From: Flavobacterium sp. UBA6721
GTDB taxonomy: Bacteria; Bacteroidota; Bacteroidia; Flavobacteriales; Flavobacteriaceae
NCBI GenBank assembly: GCA_002454195.1
Contig: DKIJ01000017.1
Location: 1-41,433 of the forward strand
Direction of reading: 5' to 3'
Length of the DNA: 41,433 nt
In this document: piece after piece, positions 35,113 through 41,433 of the stretch
Position numbering within the stretch: position 1 is the stretch's first letter
How the letters are laid out: each line of letters opens with the position of its first letter
Made by a program: the position numbers and the translations under genes
The notes under the pieces: generated by a model
The model's database searches: none
The model's input: only the letters and a program-made list of their open reading frames with translations
What the model was told of the DNA's origin: nothing

Positions 35113-35874
35113 TTAAACAATCTTCTTAATCACTCTCAATTTATGTGTATGTCTGTTCGTTTCATTATTAAAAATTCCTAAATGGTCAATTCGGTCAATA
35201 CGAACTTTTCCACTGGCATGGATGATATAATTATTTTCCATAATTATTCCCACGTGAATGATATTTCCTTCCTCATTATCAAAGAAAGCCAAATCTCCTG
35301 GTTCGCTTTCTTCAATAAAACTCAAGGCTTCACCTTGAGTAGCTTGTTGGGAAGCATCTCTTAGTAATTTGTATCCGTTTAATTTGTACACCATTTGGGT
35401 AAATCCAGAGCAGTCAATCCCAAAAGGTGTTTTTCCGCCCCATAAATAAGGAGCATTTAGGTACATATATGCGGTATTGATGAGGTGTTTCTTGTCTTTT
35501 ATGCCGTTGACACGATTGCCTTCAAATTCGTAGTTTTGAGTGTTGATTTCGTTATTGTTTAAAAACGATAGTGAAGCTCCTAGCGGAATGGGAATCAATA
35601 AATTGTTAGGGGCTGTAATGTATTCGATTAAATCAGCATTTAAGATAATCGTTTCTTTAGTTAATTGTTCGTAATTTGTTTCTGAAATCAATTGATATTG
35701 TTTCGAATCTACCCATCCTTCGTAGTCGTCGTATTGTAATTTAATACGAGACCATTGATTGCGTTTTTCTAGTATTTTAAAGTGTTCACCAAATAGCACC
35801 TGAGAAACAATTTCGCTTTTGTCACTAGGTTCAAATCGAAGTGGGATTATGGCTAAATTACAGATTCCGAACAT
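35113..35874 (-). CDS. NlpC/P60 (C40) peptidase with SH3-like region
   Basis: A 253-residue cell-wall peptidase. An N-terminal bacterial SH3-like region (about 1-65, with WSRIKLQYDDYEGWVD) precedes a second such region and the C-terminal NlpC/P60 domain (about 130-250). The catalytic Cys is C155 in GIDCSGFTQ, the His is H207 in IIHVGI, and the third polar residue is probably H219. PYLWGGKTPFG and EPGDLAFF are typical. Such enzymes cut gamma-D-Glu-diaminopimelate links in murein peptides. No clear signal peptide is seen, which fits a cytosolic recycling role. It follows the thiolase by 12 bp and is likely co-transcribed. Confidence 0.87.
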   Translation of the reverse strand: MFGICNLAIIPLRFEPSDKSEIVSQVLFGEHFKILEKRNQWSRIKLQYDDYEGWVDSKQYQLISETNYEQLTKETIILNADLIEYITAPNNLLIPIPLGASLSFLNNNEINTQNYEFEGNRVNGIKDKKHLINTAYMYLNAPYLWGGKTPFGIDCSGFTQMVYKLNGYKLLRDASQQATQGEALSFIEESEPGDLAFFDNEEGNIIHVGIIMENNYIIHASGKVRIDRIDHLGIFNNETNRHTHKLRVIKKIV

Positions 35875-35886
35875 TAATTCCTTTTT

Positions 35887-37065
35887 TTAGATTCTTTCAA
35901 TAACAATCGCTGAAGCGCCTCCACCACCATTACAGATAGCAGCAGCTCCTATTTTGGCATTATTTTGCTCCAAAACATTAAGCAAAGTAACCAGAATTCT
36001 GGCACCAGAACAACCCAAAGGATGTCCTAAAGATACAGCACCTCCGTTGATGTTTACTTTATTGCTATCCAAACCTAGGATTTTGATATTGGCTAAACCT
36101 ACCACCGAAAAGGCTTCGTTGAATTCGAAAAAATCAACAGCATCAAGGCTAATACCTGCTTTGTCTAAGGCTTTTGGTAAGGCTTTAGCAGGACTCGTAG
36201 TAAACCATTTTGGTTCTTGAGCCGCATCAGCATAGGATTTTATATAAGCCAAAGGTTTAAGATGTAGTTCGGCTGCTTTTTCTTCACTCATAAGGATTAA
36301 GGCTGCTGCTCCATCATTGATTGTAGAAGCATTAGCAGCAGTAACCGTTCCGTCTTTTGTGAAAACAGCATTCAATGAAGGAATTTTATCTAACTTAACA
36401 TTCGTATATTCTTCGTCTTTTGAAATTACAATTGGTTCGCCACGGCGTTGTGGCACCTCTACAGGAACGACTTCGGTATCAAACTTACCTGATTCCCAAG
36501 CCTGAGCCGAACGGCGATAAGATTCAATTGCAAATTGATCTTGTTCTTCACGGCTAATATTGTATTCTTTAGCACAAAGATCGGCGTAGACACCCATAGC
36601 TTGATTGTCGTAGGCATCGACTAAACCATCCCTTTGCATTCCGTCAACTAGGGTAGTAGGGCCAAATTTTGTTCCGCTACGCAAATGAGTATAATGTGGG
36701 ATTAAACTCATATTTTCCATTCCTCCAGCAATTACTACCTGAGCATCGCCCGATTGGATGGCTTGAGCACCCAGCATAACCGCTTTCATTCCAGAAGCAC
36801 AAACTTTATTAATCGTAGTACAAGGTACTGTGTTTTGTAAACCGGCAAATAGAGCAGCCTGACGTGCTGGTGCTTGACCTACACCTGCCTGAATCACATT
36901 GCCCATCAATACTTCGTCTACCAGAGTAGGATCTAGCTTTATTTTATCCATTGCGCCTTTGATGGCAGTGGCACCCAGTTGAGGTGCTGTTACATTGGCT
37001 AATCCACCCATGAAACTCCCAATAGGGGTTCTTGCAGCGGCTACTATTACTACTTTTTTGTTCAT
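35887..37065 (-). CDS. acetyl-CoA C-acyltransferase (thiolase)
   Basis: A 392-residue thiolase that condenses two acetyl-CoA or cleaves 3-ketoacyl-CoA. The nucleophile is C89 in NKVCASGMKAVML; the base histidine is in GGAVSLGHPLGCSGARI near residue 350; the second cysteine is in AAICNGGGGASA near 380. Length and motif order are those of acetyl-CoA acetyltransferases. A minus-strand -7 box, TAAATTTG (37105-37098), lies 33 bp upstream. Direction (biosynthetic or beta-oxidation) is not shown by the neighbours. Confidence 0.93.
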   Translation of the reverse strand: MNKKVVIVAAARTPIGSFMGGLANVTAPQLGATAIKGAMDKIKLDPTLVDEVLMGNVIQAGVGQAPARQAALFAGLQNTVPCTTINKVCASGMKAVMLGAQAIQSGDAQVVIAGGMENMSLIPHYTHLRSGTKFGPTTLVDGMQRDGLVDAYDNQAMGVYADLCAKEYNISREEQDQFAIESYRRSAQAWESGKFDTEVVPVEVPQRRGEPIVISKDEEYTNVKLDKIPSLNAVFTKDGTVTAANASTINDGAAALILMSEEKAAELHLKPLAYIKSYADAAQEPKWFTTSPAKALPKALDKAGISLDAVDFFEFNEAFSVVGLANIKILGLDSNKVNINGGAVSLGHPLGCSGARILVTLLNVLEQNNAKIGAAAICNGGGGASAIVIERI

Positions 37066-37247
37066 GCTCTTAATTTGATTTGAATGTATTGTTGAAGCAA
37101 ATTTAGTCTTTTTTGCCTAAAATTTGTATTTTCAGTTCTTGATTCTGTTTTCGAAAAAAATGTTTTAAAATATTATTTTGTATCTGGTTGATTGTTAGAG
37201 TTTTTTAAAAAATTCGAAAAAAATATTGAAAAAAAGCACAAAAATAG

Positions 37248-37278
37248 TTGTGAGTAATGGGATGATGTGTTACATTTG
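37248..37278 (+). promoter_or_regulatory. promoter of the tRNA cluster
   Basis: TTG (37248-37250), exactly 20 nt, TACATTTG (37271-37278), 32 bp upstream of tRNA-Ser. The match to the Bacteroidetes consensus is very good. Confidence 0.75.
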
Positions 37279-37310
37279 CAACCGCAAAACGAGACACGTT
37301 CTTTGAGCTT

Positions 37311-37394
37311 GGAGAGGTGCCAGAGTGGTAATGGAGCAGATTGCTAATCTGTCGACGGGTAACCGTCGCCAGGGTTCGAGTCCCTGTCTCTCCG
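37311..37394 (+). tRNA. tRNA-Ser (anticodon GCT)
   Basis: An 84-nt class II tRNA. Acceptor GGAGAGG pairs with TCTCTCC, anticodon loop TTGCTAA gives GCT, a long variable arm (GACGGGTAACCGTC) is present, T arm CAGGG-TTCGAGT-CCCTG, discriminator G. CCA is not encoded. Confidence 0.96.
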
Positions 37395-37410
37395 CTTATA
37401 ATTTGCTACT

Positions 37411-37485
37411 CGGGGTGTAGCGTAGCCCGGTTATCGCGCCTGCTTTGGGAGCAGGAGGCCGCAGGTTCGAATCCTGCCACCCCGA
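37411..37485 (+). tRNA. tRNA-Pro (anticodon TGG)
   Basis: A 75-nt tRNA. Acceptor CGGGGTG pairs with CACCCCG, anticodon stem CCTGC/GCAGG with loop TTTGGGA, T arm GCAGG-TTCGAAT-CCTGC, discriminator A. It lies 16 bp after tRNA-Ser. Confidence 0.96.
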
Positions 37486-37516
37486 CGAAAACTTCACCAT
37501 AAGTTTTAAAAAAAAT

Positions 37517-37590
<74 letters not shown>

Positions 37591-37594
37591 CAAG

Positions 37595-37623
37595 AAGCCT
37601 TGAAATCATTGATTTTAAGGCTT
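37595..37623 (+). terminator. terminator of the tRNA cluster
   Basis: A 14-bp stem, AAGCCTTGAAATCA with TGATTTTAAGGCTT (one mismatch), followed by TTTTT, starts 5 bp after tRNA-Arg(TCT). Confidence 0.85.
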
Positions 37624-37689
37624 TTTTGTTTTGTGCTTTTTCAATTTGTTGCTTTGAAAAAGGACTTTGTGAGAATGGTATAAATATAT

Positions 37690-37737
37690 AAAAGGATACT
37701 TCTGATTAAGAGAAATTCTCATCAGTAGTATCCTTTT
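37690..37737. terminator. second hairpin between the tRNA cluster and the hydrolase remnant
   Basis: AAAAGGATACT plus CTGAT pairs with ATCAG plus AGTATCCTTTT across one mismatch, with an inner GAGAA/TTCTC stem. It lies 53 bp beyond the stop of the minus-strand hydrolase remnant and probably terminated the original gene. Confidence 0.7.
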
Positions 37738-37789
37738 ATTTGTTTCTTATTGTTTTGCTATTAGAATCTATAGTTGATAAAATAGGTAA

Positions 37790-38124
37790 TTACATATTTA
37801 TTTCTAATTTTTCTCCCATTTTAATTTTTCGGTCTAGATATTTTGTTCCATTCAAATGAATTTTTGTTTGAACAAATCCATCAATTAGTTTCATATGTAA
37901 TGATACTTTATTATTTCCTATATGTAAATTTTTTAAACTAATATAGGGTAATTTATCGGAAAGTTGCGGTTTGATACTAAATGAATTGAATCCAGTTTGT
38001 TCAAATGAAAGCATTCCTTCAATAATTAACCTGCAGGTTGAAGACGTATGTTGATATTTTGCCAAATTGATAGCAGTAAATTGCTCAAATTCTCTAAGTC
38101 TTTTTAGTGTCAAAATTTTGTCGG
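37790..38124 (-). pseudogene. C-terminal remnant of a glycoside hydrolase
   Basis: About 110 codons that resemble the C-terminal end of a large (alpha/alpha)6-barrel type glycoside hydrolase: YQHTSSTCRLIIEGMLSFEQ, GFNSFSIKPQLSDKLPYISL, then a beta-sandwich tail. The hydrolase reading begins near 38124 (DKILTLKRLREFEQF). Upstream the open frame continues to 38389, but only through palindrome and helicase-tail DNA, giving an odd, low-complexity sequence, so I do not treat that part as coding. The catalytic portion is missing. I infer that insertion or deletion at the cassette boundary removed the 5' part. The exact GH family is uncertain. Confidence 0.6.
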
Positions 38125-38194
38125 GTGGTGGGTTGGCTTGGTTTTTCGTTTTTGTCTGTCCGTTGATTGTTGCACGGTCGTTCGGTAGGGGTTG

Positions 38195-38329
38195 CCTATA
38201 ACGGTCCTGGTATTGCCGAAGTGGCGGATTATTAGCACTGAAGTTCAATAGTAGTACACCTGTTAAACCTTGCACAAACGTTTTATAGTAGCACTTCAGC
38301 CGCCATATTGCCAAACCGATGTTATGTGT
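38195..38329. repeat. attC-like imperfect palindrome, distal site
   Basis: Outer arms ATAAC (38198-38202) and GTTAT (38321-38325); inner arms TGGCGG (38222-38227) with CCGCCA (38300-38305) and CTGAAG (38238-38243) with CTTCAG (38294-38299); a loop of about 50 nt. Read on the minus strand it runs from ACATAAC to GTTATAG, close to the integron attC ends RYYYAAC and GTTRRRY. It begins 15 bp after the helicase stop, as a cassette attC would. Confidence 0.65.
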
Positions 38330-38343
38330 TCGGGCATTCATTG

Positions 38344-40509
38344 TCATTCGCTTTGTTGTTTTGTAACTTCTTGTCCACAATATGGGCAAAACTTATGTAG
38401 TTTCTCTAATTGGCTAAAACAACTGTCGCAAAGGATTACTTTGTCAACCACTTGCTTAATTGCGTTTGTCGTCCTAACTGTAAATGCTTCGGGAATTTCT
38501 TTTAAGAAACTTGATTCGTTTCCTTTTTGTGTTATCAGAAATAGTTTGTCTTTTGCTCTTGTAATAGCAACGTAAAACAAACGTCTTTCTTCTTCCATTA
38601 ACAAGTCGTGATTTGCTTTTTTAATCACTTGAAAAATTCTGTCTTCAAGCCAAATGTCGGGAAAACCGCCATTTCCTTCTGTCAAACCAATGATGAAAAC
38701 CACCTTTGCTTCCAATCCTTTTGAGGCGTGAATTGTCTTGCCTTGAACACGTACATTTTCATTTTTAAATCTATAAAAGTATGGCGTAAACATTTTGCTT
38801 CTTCTGTACAAAAACAAAATTTCATCATTGCTTACTCCGTCATTCAAAACCTCTTTTACTTTATCAAAACAGAATTGTATATTTTCTTCTTCTGTGTTTC
38901 CCGCAAAAACAACAATTTTATGTTCTGACTTTTTTGATGCTTGAACATCTTTATCAACTTTGAATTTATTGTGTTTGATAACTTCGTTACTTGCACCAAC
39001 AATATTTTGTGTACTACGATAATTCAAATTGAGTTTGATTGTTTTTGCGTTAGTAAAATGATTTTCAAACTCAACAATATAACCTACGTTTGAACCTCTA
39101 AAACCGTAAATACTTTGCCAATCATCCCCGACACAAAACAGTTGAGTTTCGTCAGTAAGCAATAACTTTATGAGTTCTACTTGCAAATTATTTACGTCTT
39201 GAAACTCGTCAACTAAAATGTATTGATACTTGCTTTTGTATTTATTTGCAATGTCGCTGTGATTTTGAAATAGGGAAGTACTTCGTGAAATCAAATCGTT
39301 GAAGTCAAGATAAGATTTGTTGGTGCAATAGTGAATGTATTTTTTTGCGATTGGGATTGCCAATTCATAAAAATTGCGAACTCGTTCGTGTTGGTCATTT
39401 CTTGCGTTTTTCAATACTATATCAAGGTTGATGTTTTCAACTTTTATCATATCAGTAATACGCATAATTTGCTGAACAAAGTCTTTTACATCTTCGTGAT
39501 AGCCGTTAAACTCTTCTTTGAAGTTTATAGAAATTGATTTGTGATAGTCTGCTGGCAAACGATTTTTCACTATTTTGTCAAGTGTGTGATTGAATAAAGC
39601 AGAATCTTGTGTCATTGCTTCAAAAGTTTTTACAAGAAGTAAATTTCCCTTTTGAAATTGTTCTTCTTTGTTTTTCATTGAATAACTTTTGTCGCTTATA
39701 TGTTCAATATATAAGTTAGCATCAGGAATGTAGAAGTCGGGCGAAAACGGAAAATCCATTACGTTTAATAATGGCTCATATTCGTATTTTATACTGTGGC
39801 GATAAAACCAATCTGAAATAAATTGTTCGGATTTTGAACGAACTTTTGTGCCGTCAAGTGTTGTGAAATATTTGCCGTCTTTCGGTAAATATTTTGGGTC
39901 AATTTGCTTTAAATGAATTTTGTCAATGATGTAATCAAGAATGTATCGTTTAAGGTTAAGCAAATATTCTGTGTCTTCACATTGTTCAATAAGTAGTTTG
40001 TGAAATACTTCAAAAACTGTTTCTGGTGCTACGTGTTTTGCAAGTTCATCTTCTTCATCACGTTTTGTGTCTCCAATAATTTTGAACTTATTGTCAAATT
40101 CGTTTACTCCGTAATTGCGTAAAATGCTATAACAAAAACTGTGAAAAGTTTTTACAGTTAAGCCGTCAATCCAAGTGTGTTTTTTCTGTTGATAATATCT
40201 TTCTCTGTCTTTTTCTGCAATACTTTTCCGTTTGTCAAAAAGTTGTTTTTCATAGTCGCCACTTTCGTCTGCCGAAATGATAAGGCGGTCAAGCATTTCG
40301 TTTGTTGCGTTTTTGGTAAATGTAATCGCAAGAATACTTGACGGACTTACGCCTTTTTCTTCAATTAAATAAATGAGTTTTTGTAAAAGCGTTTTTGTCT
40401 TTCCCGAACCTGCACCTGCAAGAACCAAAAGTCTTTTATCTTCGCTAATAACAGCGTCCTTTTGTTGGTCGTTTAATGCACTTAAATCTATCTTTATGTT
40501 AGCTTCCAA
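38344..40509 (-). CDS. UvrD-type SF1 helicase with nuclease-like insert and zinc ribbon
   Basis: A 721-residue SF1A DNA helicase. Motifs: Walker A AGAGSGKTKT (31-40), Ia AITFTKNA (61-68), II VDEFQD (433-438), III GDDWQSIYGFRGS (461-473), IV NLNYRST, V TIHASKGLEA (592-601), VI FYVAITRAKD (645-654). Between motifs Ia and II, residues about 222-290 look like a PD-(D/E)XK nuclease: SKSEQFI with E228, P257-D258-F, YIEH with E269, then lysines. A similar module occurs in helicase-IV-like proteins. The tail carries a zinc ribbon, C694-x2-C697 and C708-x2-C711. The start is TTG, as an in-frame TGA lies just upstream and no nearby ATG exists. It follows the RNase H gene by 31 bp. DNA repair or defence is possible. 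Confidence 0.87.
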   Translation of the reverse strand: MEANIKIDLSALNDQQKDAVISEDKRLLVLAGAGSGKTKTLLQKLIYLIEEKGVSPSSILAITFTKNATNEMLDRLIISADESGDYEKQLFDKRKSIAEKDRERYYQQKKHTWIDGLTVKTFHSFCYSILRNYGVNEFDNKFKIIGDTKRDEEDELAKHVAPETVFEVFHKLLIEQCEDTEYLLNLKRYILDYIIDKIHLKQIDPKYLPKDGKYFTTLDGTKVRSKSEQFISDWFYRHSIKYEYEPLLNVMDFPFSPDFYIPDANLYIEHISDKSYSMKNKEEQFQKGNLLLVKTFEAMTQDSALFNHTLDKIVKNRLPADYHKSISINFKEEFNGYHEDVKDFVQQIMRITDMIKVENINLDIVLKNARNDQHERVRNFYELAIPIAKKYIHYCTNKSYLDFNDLISRSTSLFQNHSDIANKYKSKYQYILVDEFQDVNNLQVELIKLLLTDETQLFCVGDDWQSIYGFRGSNVGYIVEFENHFTNAKTIKLNLNYRSTQNIVGASNEVIKHNKFKVDKDVQASKKSEHKIVVFAGNTEEENIQFCFDKVKEVLNDGVSNDEILFLYRRSKMFTPYFYRFKNENVRVQGKTIHASKGLEAKVVFIIGLTEGNGGFPDIWLEDRIFQVIKKANHDLLMEEERRLFYVAITRAKDKLFLITQKGNESSFLKEIPEAFTVRTTNAIKQVVDKVILCDSCFSQLEKLHKFCPYCGQEVTKQQSE

Positions 40510-40540
40510 AATTCAATTGTTTTTTATGACAAATATCTAA

Positions 40541-41173
40541 TTATTTTCTTCCAAAATCCGCAGGATTTTCACCCCACGCCTTTGTTTCCCATTTCAGAAT
40601 TTCATTGTCATATTCGTTTTCACTAAGCCATTTAATGGCTCTGTCAATAAGTTCAAATAATTTTTGGTTTTTATCGCTTTTGTCGTGATTAGTTCTTGCT
40701 TGTTTATCTCTAACCCAACCGATAGCATTTCTGCTGTCGGAATAAATTGGTAGTTTCAAATTATGTTGTTTGCAATAAGCTAATGCGTGGACTATCGCCA
40801 AAAATTCTACAATATTATTTGTTCCATCTTCATAAGGTCCAACTCGAAACAAATTTTTTCCTGAGTTTGTATGCACACCTTGATATTCAACAATGCCAGT
40901 CGCTGTATTCCAAGCACCATCAACAGAAATGCTGTCTTTTATTGGTTCTCCAATAAGTTCTAATTGTTCGGGAGTTAAAACAGTTTCAAAAATGTCTTTA
41001 CCAATAAATTCTTTGCTTGAACTGTTAAATGCTTTCTCGGCTAATTCTTTAGTCTTGAAAGATTTATATTGTGCTTTGGGAAAACCAAATATTTGTTCGT
41101 TGCAATCCTCCCAAGTTTCAAAAATTCCTGTTTGTCGTCCAACCCAAACTACATAATATTTTTTCTTTGCCAT
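40541..41173 (-). CDS. RNase H1-like protein with viroplasmin-type N-terminus
   Basis: A 210-residue protein. The N-terminal domain (about 1-55: KKKYYVVWVGRQTGIFETW, AQYKSFKTKELAEKAF) is the viroplasmin/RNHCP-type hybrid-binding fold found in many RNase H1 enzymes. The C-terminal RNase H domain (about 80-210) keeps the metal-binding acids D85 (SVDGAWNT), E123 (NNIVEFLA), D146 (YSDSRNAI) and D206 (NPADFG). It would cut RNA in RNA-DNA hybrids. It is first of the two-gene unit with the helicase, inside the two palindromes, which suggests a joint role on R-loops or hybrids. A housekeeping copy elsewhere is likely but not visible here. Confidence 0.88.
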   Translation of the reverse strand: MAKKKYYVVWVGRQTGIFETWEDCNEQIFGFPKAQYKSFKTKELAEKAFNSSSKEFIGKDIFETVLTPEQLELIGEPIKDSISVDGAWNTATGIVEYQGVHTNSGKNLFRVGPYEDGTNNIVEFLAIVHALAYCKQHNLKLPIYSDSRNAIGWVRDKQARTNHDKSDKNQKLFELIDRAIKWLSENEYDNEILKWETKAWGENPADFGRK

Positions 41174-41216
41174 TTACTGATTGTCTTTGTGGTTTCGGTT
41201 CACTCGTTGCCTGACA

Positions 41217-41347
41217 CATAACGTTTTGCGTGTAAGTGCAGTAGCGGATTAGAAGCACTTACCTGTCCGTTTAGCACAAAGATTTTTAGAAGCATAGACC
41301 TTTGATTTACCACTGCACCCGCTATTGTCACATACACGCTGTTGAAC
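41217..41347. repeat. attC-like imperfect palindrome, proximal site
   Basis: Arms: AAC (41220) with GTT (41341); GCGTGTA (41228-41234) with TACACGC (41333-41339); GTG with CAC; TAGCGG (41242-41247) with CCGCTA (41319-41324). On the minus strand it starts GTTCAAC, a perfect RYYYAAC, and ends GTTATGT, one base off GTTRRRY. Positions 41220-41259 align without gaps to 38200-38239, with the shared block GT(A/G)GCGGATTA-NN-AGCACT. Confidence 0.65.
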
Positions 41348-41410
41348 TAAACCTTCGGTAGCACATACCGTGATTTTGTACCTTACGAATATAATTAAAT
41401 TCTGTAAGAT

Positions 41411-41433
41411 ATGACTACAAAAAAAAGAATGTT
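41411..41433 (+). CDS. possible start of a gene running off the window
   Basis: ATG followed by six sense codons (MTTKKRM) to the window edge, on the plus strand and divergent from the RNase H gene. It lies just outside the proximal palindrome. Too little is visible to name it, and it may not be real. Confidence 0.25.

Noticed and set aside
35954..36505. Plus-strand ORFs opposite the thiolase gene
   Set aside because: Antisense shadows; the minus strand carries all catalytic thiolase motifs.
38125..38389. N-terminal part of the open frame leading into the hydrolase remnant
   Set aside because: It reads through the palindrome and the helicase tail, has no recognisable protein character, and its start overlaps the helicase gene by 46 bp.

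Overview
The window looks like a chromosomal segment of a Flavobacterium-like member of the Bacteroidetes. The evidence is the strongly AT-rich DNA, the gene families (M16 and M56 peptidases, CcsBA, DUF2520, DUF1684, DUF2911, a PIG-L/SSS transporter operon), and repeated matches to the Bacteroidetes promoter pattern TTTG-N(19-23)-TAnnTTTG instead of sigma-70 boxes. Most of it is ordinary core genome. Four tRNA genes and two small accessory patches interrupt it.

Layout. 1-2.3 kb: a minus-strand DUF2520 / KdsC-like phosphatase / UbiA operon. 2.8-8.1 kb: an M16 peptidase, then a free-standing DsbD N-terminal domain directly upstream of full DsbD. 8.2-9.7 kb: a class V aminotransferase broken by two compensating frameshifts. 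9.8-13.0 kb: a fused CcsB-CcsA cytochrome c maturation protein. 13.3-20.0 kb: pentapeptide-repeat protein, prfB with its programmed +1 frameshift, threonine aldolase, YbaB/EbfC, oligopeptidase B and a cysteine-synthase-like enzyme. 20.0-22.2 kb: a small phage-derived patch (KilA-N protein divergent from a repressor-like protein, plus two exported proteins) ending at tRNA-Arg(ACG). 22.3-29.0 kb: apt, a tiny conserved-looking gene, a BlaI/M56 sensor pair with a three-site operator, DUF1684, TatD, TcdA, a HAD phosphatase and DUF2911. 29.0-37.1 kb: an SSS transporter / micro-membrane-protein / PIG-L operon, YhcH, a VanX-like dipeptidase, an NlpC/P60 peptidase and a thiolase. 37.3-37.6 kb: tRNA-Ser, tRNA-Pro and tRNA-Arg. 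37.8-41.4 kb: an accessory region.

The most unusual part is the right end. A UvrD-type helicase carrying an apparent nuclease insert and an RNase H1-like protein sit between two related imperfect palindromes in the same orientation, exactly 3,020 bp apart. Both palindromes resemble integron attC sites. The outer neighbour is the C-terminal stump of a glycoside hydrolase. This looks like a mobile cassette next to a tRNA cluster, although no integrase is visible in the window.

Other notable observations are a DsbD whose own N-terminal cysteine pair has become serines while the adjacent stand-alone domain keeps them; three 16-bp BlaI-type operators at an exact 20-bp period overlapping the blaI promoter; a 124-bp nested palindrome between convergent genes; a dispersed AGTTAGA/AGTTAGG heptad repeat at four gene ends; and a 38-residue membrane protein between a PIG-L protein and an SSS transporter. 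All functional statements come from reading sequence and motifs; no database search was run.
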